Below, piece after piece: positions 1 through 5,900 of a stretch of DNA of 7,164 bases. The DNA is from Bacillota bacterium. Its GTDB lineage: Bacteria > Bacillota > Clostridia > Peptostreptococcales > Anaerovoracaceae. Made by a program: the position numbers and the translations under genes. How positions within the stretch are numbered: the stretch's first letter is position 1; each line of letters starts with the position of its first letter. The stretch spans positions 1 through 7,164 of the forward strand of contig JAKJCD010000084.1 in assembly GCA_022706625.1 (NCBI GenBank), given 5' to 3'. A model generated the notes under the pieces. The model was given only the letters and a program-made list of their open reading frames with translations. It was not told the origin of the DNA and did not search any database.

Positions 1-137
1 TGATGATGGCTTTTACCGAGTACTGTAAAAGGATGCGTAAAAACAGAGCCATCGTTAAGATTGCCAGAAAACTGTTGAACCGCATTCGTTACATTTTGAA
101 GCATCAGACACCGTACGTTCCGTGTATTGCTAAGTAA
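1..137 (+). CDS. IS110-family transposase, C-terminal end (partial, runs off left edge)
   Basis: An open frame enters from the left edge (first complete codon at 3) and ends at TAA 135-137. It encodes about 44 residues, including the stretches YCKRMRKNRAIVKIARKLL and NRIRYILKHQTPYV. This basic, helical tail with 'NRAIVKIARKLLNRIRYIL' resembles the extreme C-terminus of IS110/IS1111-family transposases (DEDD catalytic domain followed by Transposase_20). Those enzymes are serine-dependent recombinases guided, in studied members, by an element-encoded RNA. The catalytic part lies outside the window, so activity and subgroup cannot be judged. The ATG codons at 3 and 6 are internal methionines, not starts. 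The non-coding DNA that follows would be the right end of the element. The assignment rests on recalled family resemblance over a short tail. Confidence 0.7.
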   Translation, partial: MMAFTEYCKRMRKNRAIVKIARKLLNRIRYILKHQTPYVPCIAK

Positions 138-173
138 TTAACGAATCGGGGATATGGCCCAATCTAGTAAAAG

Positions 174-299
174 CCCATGCCGTGGGTAACGATATGTCAT
201 TCTTGCAGCTCATGTCTCAACATTATGTCTGCTACCACTCAGACTTCGTACCCACACTTTAAAACATGACAAAGATACTGCAGCTGCCCCACGGGCATG
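174..299 (+). other. Structured non-coding region after the IS110 transposase (possible guide RNA)
   Basis: The stretch 138-361 holds no credible gene. Its clearest structure is an inverted repeat. Bases 182-188 (gtgggta) pair with 249-255 (tacccac), then after a bulged A at 189, bases 190-192 (cga) pair with 246-248 (tcg). This gives ten pairs closing a 53-nt loop. Inside the loop, 205-208 (gcag) can pair with 229-232 (ctgc) and 211-213 (cat) with 225-227 (atg). A competing pairing joins 176-186 with 288-299 (cccacgg-gcatg, one bulge). Elements of the IS1111 branch carry their guide (seek/bridge) RNA downstream of the transposase, so an RNA here is plausible, but this is an inference and no promoter or element end was recognised. 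Confidence 0.35.
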
Positions 300-361
300 T
301 CTGCTCATAGAAGATTAGCTTTAAAGATTGGGAATCCCTAAAATTATTTGTAAGAAGATTA

Positions 362-374
362 ACTTGAGTTGACA
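362..374 (+). repeat. Left terminal inverted repeat of the IS481-family element
   Basis: The sequence acttgagttgaca is an exact inverted match to 1524-1536. Its inner half includes TTGACA (369-374), which also serves as a candidate -35 box for the transposase. Confidence 0.85.
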
Positions 375-398
375 CAAAATAAAAAAGGTGGTCAGATA
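369..398 (+). promoter_or_regulatory. Candidate transposase promoter in the left IS end
   Basis: A perfect -35 hexamer TTGACA (369-374) is followed, 17-18 bp on, by a poor -10 candidate (tcagat 392-397 or cagata 393-398). Initiation would fall near 404-406. That would leave the transcript without the 5' strands of the RBS-sequestering fold described separately. The -10 is weak, so this is tentative. Confidence 0.35.
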
Positions 399-447
399 CC
401 TCCTGGCAAAATAAACCACTAATTAAAGGAGGTAAGTCATGACCACC
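387..447 (+). promoter_or_regulatory. RNA fold that sequesters the transposase RBS and start codon
   Basis: Two perfect nested helices can form. Bases 387-394 (ggtggtca) pair with 440-447 (tgaccacc), and 397-404 (tacctcct) pair with 427-434 (aggaggta). They are separated by a small internal loop (395-396 against 435-439), and the terminal loop is 405-426. The inner helix buries the whole Shine-Dalgarno sequence, and the outer one takes the T and G of the ATG at 439-441. The design matches fold-back inhibition known from elements such as IS10, where transcripts reading in from outside cannot be translated. The pairing is directly seen; the regulatory role is inferred. Confidence 0.6.
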
Positions 448-1491
448 CAAGAGAAACTCATTAAACGCAAGCTCAACATACTCGATTTAGCAGAATATCT
501 CAAGAACGTATCAGAAGCCTGCAAAGTAAGCGGGGTATCCAGACAACATTTTTATGATATTAAGCAGGCATACGAAGAGCATGGTCTGGAAGGTCTCAAG
601 GAAAAGAGCCGGCGGAAGCCCTGCCTGAAGAACCGGGTGGCCCCGGAGATCGAAGATGCAGTGGTGAAGAAGACGTATGATTATCCGGCCTACGGGCAGG
701 TGCGCCTCTCAAATGAACTGAGGAAGGAAGGGATACCGATATCCTCCGGAGGAGTAAGAAGCATCTGGCAGCGGCACAATCTGGAGACCTTCAAGAAGAG
801 ACTGAGAGCGCTGGAGGAGAAAGCAGCACAGGAAGGAATTGTATACACCGAGGCCCAGTTGCAGGCACTTGAGGCGGCAAAACGGGAGCGGGAAGACCAT
901 CCCGATGAGATCGAGACACAGCATCCCGGTTATCTGATCAGCCAGGACACCTTCTATGTGGGTTATTTGAAGGGTGTAGGACGGATTTACCAGCAGACGG
1001 TGATCGATACCTATGCCTCCGTAGCATTTGCCAAGCTGTATACCTCCAAGGTGCCGGTTACCGCAGCGGATATTCTGAATGATCGGGTGCTGCCGTTCTT
1101 TGAGGAGCAGCAGATTCCTATTTTGCGTGTCTTAACCGATCGGGGGACCGAGTTCTGCGGGGCACCGGAGAGGCATCCCTATCAGTTATACCTGCAGCTC
1201 AATGAAATCGATCACACTAAAACGAAGGTACGAAGCCCGCAATCGAATGGGATATGCGAGCGATTCCACCAGACGGTGCTCAATGAATTTTACCGTGTAA
1301 CGTTTCGTAAGAAGATTTACTCGGATATTGAAACTTTACAGACCGATCTGGACGAGTATATGCTGGAGTATAACACGAAGCGCACCCATCAGGGGAAACG
1401 ATGCCAGGGTAAAACCCCGATGGAAACATTCATGGAGGGTAAGAAACTGTTCGATGAGAAGAACCTAGCAGAGAGAATGGCGGCAGCGTAA
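439..1491 (+). CDS. IS481-family DDE transposase
   Basis: This 350-residue transposase cuts and joins the ends of the surrounding element. The N-terminal helix-turn-helix region (about 22-50, VSEACKVSGVSRQHFYDIK) and a second DNA-binding segment around 84-112 (AYGQVRLSNEL) precede an rve-type RNase H-like core. The catalytic triad is readable: D170 in SQDTF, D234 in LTDRGTEF and E274 in SNGICERFH. Most of this resembles IS481-family enzymes, which are close to IS3 OrfB and retroviral integrases but encoded by one frame. Residues 125-160 form a charged, probably helical linker. The start is fixed by a strong Shine-Dalgarno sequence aaaggaggt (425-433), five bases before ATG 439. The reading frame is intact and full length for the family, so the gene may be functional. 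Its leader can fold over the RBS, and a hairpin spans its stop codon. Confidence 0.93.
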   Translation: MTTQEKLIKRKLNILDLAEYLKNVSEACKVSGVSRQHFYDIKQAYEEHGLEGLKEKSRRKPCLKNRVAPEIEDAVVKKTYDYPAYGQVRLSNELRKEGIPISSGGVRSIWQRHNLETFKKRLRALEEKAAQEGIVYTEAQLQALEAAKREREDHPDEIETQHPGYLISQDTFYVGYLKGVGRIYQQTVIDTYASVAFAKLYTSKVPVTAADILNDRVLPFFEEQQIPILRVLTDRGTEFCGAPERHPYQLYLQLNEIDHTKTKVRSPQSNGICERFHQTVLNEFYRVTFRKKIYSDIETLQTDLDEYMLEYNTKRTHQGKRCQGKTPMETFMEGKKLFDEKNLAERMAAA

Positions 1492-1497
1492 CTGCCG
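1481..1497 (+). other. Perfect hairpin spanning the transposase stop codon
   Basis: Bases 1481-1486 (cggcag) and 1492-1497 (ctgccg) form six GC-rich pairs around the loop cgtaa, which contains the TAA stop (1489-1491). No U-tract follows, so it is not a classic intrinsic terminator. It may protect the mRNA end or block incoming antisense transcription. Confidence 0.45.
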
Positions 1498-1523
1498 TTG
1501 ACACGCCGGGAGAATCTGGCCAC

Positions 1524-1536
1524 TGTCAACTCAAGT
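1524..1536 (-). repeat. Right terminal inverted repeat of the IS481-family element
   Basis: The sequence tgtcaactcaagt is the exact reverse complement of 362-374. Its tgtcaac core (1524-1530) also forms an internal inverted repeat with gttgaca at 1497-1503, so the right end carries two oppositely facing copies of the motif that may be transposase contacts. Confidence 0.85.
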
Positions 1537-1910
1537 ACTGTTCAGGACAGAAAATCTTAGCTGTTGATGATGACGAGGGATGTAGAAGCATTATGAAAGG
1601 AATATTGGAACCAGTTTATAACGTATGTTTGGCTGCAGATAGTATAGAAGCTTTAGAAAAAATGCAAGAGTCAAAACCTCCTTTTGATTTAATCATAACA
1701 GACATATACCATGGATGGATGAATGGTATTGAAATGATAATGGAAATACGCAAACACAATATTGATATTCCCATAATAGTAGTTTCGGGAAATATTACTT
1801 CTAAAGTGATTGAATTGTTTAAAAATGGTTTATTCCCAGTCTTAATGTCAAAGCCTTATAAAAGCAAGTATTTATTGAAAATTGTTCAACAGCTTTTGAG
1901 TATCAGTTAG
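1537..1910 (+). pseudogene. CheY-like receiver-domain response regulator, 5' end removed by the IS
   Basis: The frame is open through the IS junction and encodes 123 residues from 1539 (CSGQKILAVDDDEGCRS...) to TAG 1908-1910. It is a single receiver domain. The acidic cluster VDDDE is at 1563-1577, the phosphoacceptor Asp in LIITDIY at 1701-1703, the conserved Ser in VVSGN at 1785-1787 and the Lys in MSKPY at 1851-1853. Such proteins accept phosphate from a histidine kinase and signal by binding a partner; no output domain is present. The ATG at 1593 is internal. Starting there would delete strand beta-1 and the Mg-binding acidic residues. Upstream of it the frame has no ATG, GTG or TTG back to an in-frame TGA at 1455, inside the IS. 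The native start was therefore lost to the IS insertion, and no 5' part is recognisable left of the element. Base composition is AT-rich. A hairpin with a T-run follows. Confidence 0.8.
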
Positions 1911-1933
1911 ACACTTGTCAAGTGGTGTTTTTT
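1911..1933 (+). terminator. Probable intrinsic terminator after the receiver remnant
   Basis: cactt (1912-1916) and aagtg (1920-1924) form five pairs around a 3-nt loop. An alternative outer pairing is acac (1911-1914) with gtgt (1925-1928). A run of six T (1928-1933) follows. It lies immediately after the stop codon at 1910. The stem is short, so strength is uncertain. Confidence 0.55.
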
Positions 1934-2093
1934 GAATTCTATTTCGTAATAGCAAAGATAACAAGTAAGATGAAGGTTGGTTTTAATAACCTCAGTTCCT
2001 GCGCCAATTCAATGCATCAGCAAGGCTAAAAGGACAATTATAGATGCCGATAAGAATTTAACAGGCAATATACTTTTTTAGAGGAGATACAAA

Positions 2094-2417
2094 ATGAAGA
2101 AGCTGATAATAATATTTTTTGTATCCTTCACAGTAATATGTTGTTCAACTGCTATGTGTAATAGTGGAGAAGAACAAGACAGAGAATCTGATTGTGGATC
2201 TTCATCTTCTTGGGACAATCGGGACACGTTTTCTCAACCTTATAAAAAGGATGTCTATGGTCCTGGCATTAATGCAGATGCAACTGGTCGGCCTTTTAAG
2301 TGGCAGACGGAACAAGGTCATACGGATCCTTTGCTTGACGTAAAACCAAATGAATACGGACCAGGTGTTGGTATGGATCAATATGGTCGTCCAGTTAAAC
2401 CAGTTCCATTTCCTTAG
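2094..2417 (+). CDS. Small secreted protein with duplicated YGPG...GRP motif (function unknown)
   Basis: This 107-residue protein begins with a typical export signal: MKK, a hydrophobic core at about 4-16, then CCSTA. Signal peptidase I could cut after A20. Cysteines 16, 17 and 22 are not in a canonical lipobox, so lipoprotein processing is uncertain. The mature part opens with an acidic, Ser-rich linker (24-47) and then carries two copies of a 15-residue motif. They are YGPGINADATGRPFK at 55-69 and YGPGVGMDQYGRPVK at 88-102, 33 residues apart, giving the consensus YGPG-x3-D-x2-GRP-x-K. Similar motifs occur in small exported proteins of unknown role; no function is proposed. The start is supported by gaggag (2081-2086), seven bases before the ATG. 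A tatact (2069-2074) could be a -10 box, without a good -35. The gene stands alone between a terminator and the tRNA fragment, in AT-rich, probably transferred DNA. Confidence 0.78.
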   Translation: MKKLIIIFFVSFTVICCSTAMCNSGEEQDRESDCGSSSSWDNRDTFSQPYKKDVYGPGINADATGRPFKWQTEQGHTDPLLDVKPNEYGPGVGMDQYGRPVKPVPFP

Positions 2418-2430
2418 AAAAAGTTGGGAT

Positions 2431-2445
2431 ACACAGACGCTGTGT
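2431..2445 (+). terminator. Hairpin after the small secreted protein gene (weak terminator candidate)
   Basis: acacag (2431-2436) and ctgtgt (2440-2445) form six perfect pairs around a 3-nt loop, 14 bases after the stop codon. The following bases (ccattta) are only mildly T-rich, so termination would be weak or the hairpin may serve mRNA stability. The rest of 2446-2573 shows no gene. Confidence 0.35.
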
Positions 2446-2573
2446 CCATTTAGAGTCCATATATTACTTCCACAGCTTATATTCGCTTCATTCTCTCTAC
2501 TGTTTACACAAGGAAAACATTGGTCATTCTGATATGTTAATAATGGCAGGCAGTTAAGGAAAGGCATGTAGCA

Positions 2574-2621
2574 GGACTTCTAATCCGTAGGTCGCCCGTT
2601 CGAATCGGGCCAGGCGTACCA
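2574..2621 (+). other. 3' fragment of tRNA-Arg(UCU): probable attachment site (attR-like)
   Basis: The 48 bases match a tRNA from just before the anticodon loop to the CCA end. The anticodon loop is cttctaa (2577-2583) with anticodon TCT at 2579-2581, and the 3' anticodon strand is tccgt (2584-2588). The variable loop is aggtc. The T arm is gcccg-ttcgaat-cgggc (2594-2610), and the 3' acceptor strand caggcgt, discriminator A and CCA end at 2621. The 5' acceptor strand (acgcctg expected), the D arm and a proper 5' anticodon strand are absent upstream, so this is not a working tRNA. A 3' tRNA piece with its own terminator is the usual scar at the far end of an element integrated by a tyrosine recombinase. 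The intact tRNA should lie at the other end, left of this window. Confidence 0.8.
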
Positions 2622-2629
2622 GAAATACC

Positions 2630-2654
2630 GGCCATCCCCGTGATGGCCTTTTTT
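2630..2654 (+). terminator. Intrinsic terminator following the tRNA-Arg fragment
   Basis: ggccatc (2630-2636) and gatggcc (2642-2648) pair perfectly over seven bases around the loop cccgt, followed by six T (2649-2654). It is probably the native terminator of the disrupted tRNA gene, which supports the idea that the chromosomal side lies to the right. It has no T-run on the opposite strand, so it would not stop the leftward chelatase operon. Confidence 0.85.
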
Positions 2655-2737
2655 GCCGTGGGTAATTTTGGGGGGTGGATTTCGCATATTCAATATCATC
2701 TCAGGTCTTTGCATCCTGCTGAGGATCCGTGTCATTT

Positions 2738-2936
2738 TTATAACAACCTTTGCCGTACATTTTGAATAATTGTGCAAATGGCCGCCCCTACAATATCAAT
2801 CATGGAGTCAATAGCACCCACCTCGTGCAGATAAACTTCTTCCAATAAATGATTATGAGCCTTTTGCCTCAGGCGATATCGACAGTCGGAAAATGCGCGT
2901 ACTGATTTTTTTGTCGTTTGTGGCATTGACGGTCAT
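2738..2936 (-). pseudogene. larC: Frameshifted internal fragment of larC (nickel-pincer cofactor nickel chelatase)
   Basis: LarC inserts nickel into the pincer cofactor of lactate racemase and related enzymes. Its hallmark segment is visible at 2777-2827: HEVGAIDSMIDIVGAAI, preceded by AHNHLLEEVYL. The family's preceding helix (IF..LAEAEAKAH) is found one frame over, as RIFRL-SISP-EAK at about 2866-2897. Joining the two frames at about 2859-2866, where one base appears to be extra, restores the family spacing exactly. The other frame could open at ATG 2936-2934, six bases after the chelatase stop, but neither the N-terminal 100 or so residues nor the roughly 250 residues after the hallmark exist; full LarC is about 400 residues. 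The remnant ends at a TAA at 2738. It is decayed, not a short gene. Recognition is by motif memory. Confidence 0.65.
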
Positions 2937-2941
2937 GGTCG

Positions 2942-5900
2942 TTATTCAATTTCAGCTTCCATATTCAGAAAAATATCGCGCAGGTTGCTGAGCCGTTCGG
3001 GGTCGGATGTCCAGTAACCTCTGCGCTCGCATTCAATGAGGGATTCGCAGATTTTGACCGCCGCATACGGATTGTTCGCCTGTAACCGTTTGCGCATCTC
3101 TTCATCAAAGACCAGCCGGTCCGCCACTCGGTCAAACACCCAGTTTTCCACGCTGCCGGTTGTTGCGGCAAAACCCAGGAGATGTTCAACCCGGTCTTTT
3201 ATTTTTTTAACACCGTGGAAATCATGCCGCAGCATGCCATCAATCCAAACCGGATTCAACATCCTGGTGCGGGTTGCCCGCTCGACGGTTATTTTCAGGT
3301 CTTCAACCGCGACCGCTTCTTCCGTGGAATCAACCACCAGCACATCTGCCCGTCCCCCCTTTTTGTGTTGCACCGTCCGCGCCAGGCCCCCCAGGAATTC
3401 ATAATAATGATCAAGATCCGTCACCTCATATTCGTTGTTATCCCGCTCCTGGGTTACCAGGTCAACCGACTGCGCGGCCTGAGCAAACGCCTGTACATGC
3501 TTCTGTACTTTGCCCCTGAAATAGGCGTAGCTCATGCTGTCATCATACTGCTTGACCAGATCCTCTTCACGCTGCCAAGAGCCGGTTTCGACCAGCGTGC
3601 GCATGGACGTGGCATATTCTGTCGGTGACGGGCCGAAAATCCGCGCCAGCGCAAACTCCTGCAAGGTTTCGCGCTGCTCCTGCCAGTGCTTTTTGACAAA
3701 ATTGTGTTCCCCGGACTCATCACAGCCGGCCGCCATCTCAAAGGCCCGGTTGAGCAAATCAATATGGGTGCCGAAAGTATCTCGAAAAATACCGCAGATG
3801 GTAATTACCACATCAATCCGGGGGCGGTTCAGTTCGACCAGGGGAATCAGTTCAAGCTCCTTAAACCATGCGTTCCGGGAGTGCTTTATTCTCACTCCGA
3901 GCAGGAAAAGAATGGCTGCTATGGTGTCGCCGCCGGTCTTCATGGTCTCAAATCCCCAGAGCACCATGCCGATGGTCTCAGGCATGGTGTTATGTGCTTT
4001 GACATAGCTGGCTATGAGCAACTCGGCCGCCCGCTTGCCGCGCGTCTCTGCCGCAATCGTCGGAACCCCCCGCGGGTCAAAGGCATACATGCCTCTGCCC
4101 GATGGGTACACGTCCGGGTCCCGTATCGGATCTCCGCCCCGGGCCGGCAATATGTACTTCCCCTCAAGGGCGTTCAGCAGGCACCTGCTTTCCGGAAAAC
4201 AGGAAACCTGGTCGGCAATTTTTTTCACAAACACCGGATATCCGTCCGGCAACCATGCTGGGGCCCCGCCCTCAAGTATGGTTGCAAGGATTTGCCGCGC
4301 TAGGCCTTCAATCCTGTCTGATGCTGAGGCATCTTCCGCATTGAGTTTATGCTCTCGGGCAATCATACCGTGCAATGACGGATATTCACGCTCGATGCGC
4401 AATACACTCAGAAGATAATCAATAACCTCCTCACCGGTAAAGGTTTTATCCAGCATGTGCAGTCCGCTTGGGATCAACCTGCGCTTCATCCGGTCAAGCT
4501 CTTTTCCAATCTGCGATATGTCACCTGAAAGGTATAGCTCATCAGCCGTTTTTTTTATCAATTCCTGAACCTCTTTGGCAGCCGTATCTTGGTATTCCCT
4601 GAGCAGATCCTCCAGGATGACATAGCGCTCATACAGCCCCGAGGGCTTCATCGGCGGAGAGGCGTGAGAAATACAGAGCGCGTAGGAGCGGCGTTTGGCA
4701 ATGGTCGCTTCCGAGGTATTGCCGATCCAATAGTAATAGATATGCGGTATGTCGCCAATCAGTATGTCCGGATAGCATGCAGCTGAGAGCGCAATCTCTT
4801 TGCCCTTGGTAAATTCAAGGGTACCGTGCATACCGAAATGAACTATTGCGTCAGGCTGAAAAACCTTCTGCAGATACCAGTAAAAGGCGAGATACTGGTG
4901 ATGGGGCGGCAGTTCCTTATCGTGGTATGCCTTATCCGGGTCTTCGTGTGCACCCCGGCCGGGCTGAACGCCCAGAAAAATATTGCCCAGCATTACACCG
5001 GGAAGGATGATCCCGCCGGCTTCAGCCATAATGGCGCCCGGCGGCTCCCCCCAGTGCGCAATAACTTCCCGTCGGACCTGTTCCGGCAGCTCTCCAAACC
5101 ACCGCACATAATCACGGCACGGGACGGTGATGCCCTGTTGCTGAATGAATTGCGGACTGTTGACCAGGCCGGACGAGAGAAAAAATTCACGAAAACTGCC
5201 CTCAGGCATAATTGCCGCGTAGCCGTTCTGTTTAAGTTCATGCAAAAATAGTTTGAGGCTCTCCATGACATCAAGATACCCGGCACTGCCGACGCCGTCC
5301 TCTCCGGGCGGGTAGTTATAGGTGATGAGGGCAACGCGTTTTTCCCGGTTGGGCTTTCGCCTGAGGGCAAGCCAGTTGAGCAGGCGCTTGCAAAGCTTTT
5401 CAATCCGTTCAGGCAGCACCTCCACGTCCTTGACCGTTCCCAGCAGTTCGTCGGCATGGCTTTTCATTCCCGCAATAAATAGTGGCTCCACCAACCCGTC
5501 AAGCTCGGGAAGCACCACGCCGAGAATCGTTTCCATGGGCTGCAGGCCCTGTGCGGACTGCTCCCAGTGCGATAGTTCGGTTTCAAATGCTCTGAGTCCG
5601 ATCATGCAGGGAACATCCAGCTGCTGCAGCAGCTCATAGGTGGGCTCAGGCTCGCCGCCATAGGGGCCGCCGTGCAGTCTGAAATACTGCAGGTTTAAAA
5701 ACAGGTCAATACCGGTGAAATAGTGTTTGATCGCCTTGAGATTATGCTCAACACTGGAAAAAACGTTAATAGTGTTGGTTTTTCCCTGCAGGCATTGGTT
5801 GATCGCGTCTACCACCGGTCTGGTGTCGTTAAAATGCATACCGCTGTAGAACAATATCCCCACGGTCGGCTTGGTTTCATCGAATCGGGCCTGCTGTTTG

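Larger units (their letters stand above)
362..1536 (+). mobile_element. IS481-family insertion sequence, about 1175 bp
   Basis: The element is bounded by a perfect 13-bp terminal inverted repeat, acttgagttgaca at 362-374 and its reverse complement at 1524-1536. It contains one transposase gene. A second repeat block is shared by both ends: gtggtcaga (388-396) on the left and, read inward, gtggccaga (1515-1523) on the right. It is directly adjacent to the 13-mer on the right but 13 bp further in on the left. No convincing target-site duplication is visible (left flank ...agatta, right flank actgtt...), so the exact outer bases are uncertain by a few nucleotides. The right end lies inside a receiver gene, giving an insertional disruption. 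The gene content is that of a complete, possibly active copy. Confidence 0.85.

Noticed and set aside
1498..1541. Outward promoter from the right IS end (TTGACA at 1498-1503) driving the receiver remnant
   Set aside because: No acceptable -10 box lies 16-18 bp downstream, and the remnant has no start codon to be translated.
2202..2567. Minus-strand open frame of 121 codons opposite the small secreted protein
   Set aside because: The + strand gene has a signal peptide, strong RBS and internal repeats, whereas the antisense frame has none of these.
2546..2621. A complete tRNA-Arg gene at the junction
   Set aside because: The 5' acceptor strand needed to pair with caggcgt and any D arm are missing, and the 5' anticodon strand is cagga rather than acgga.
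2580..2777. Minus-strand open frame of 65 codons across the tRNA fragment
   Set aside because: Its C-terminal residues are simply the antisense translation of the tRNA-Arg 3' end and terminator; there is no RBS and no protein family resemblance.
3182..4418. Several + strand open frames of 120-205 codons inside the chelatase gene
   Set aside because: They are antisense shadows produced by the GC-rich codon bias of a clearly conserved gene; none shows a recognisable domain or RBS.
4993..5457. Minus-strand 154-codon frame overlapping the chelatase gene in another frame
   Set aside because: It lies wholly inside the conserved large subunit frame, and its low-complexity Arg/Ser-rich composition is typical of an out-of-frame translation.
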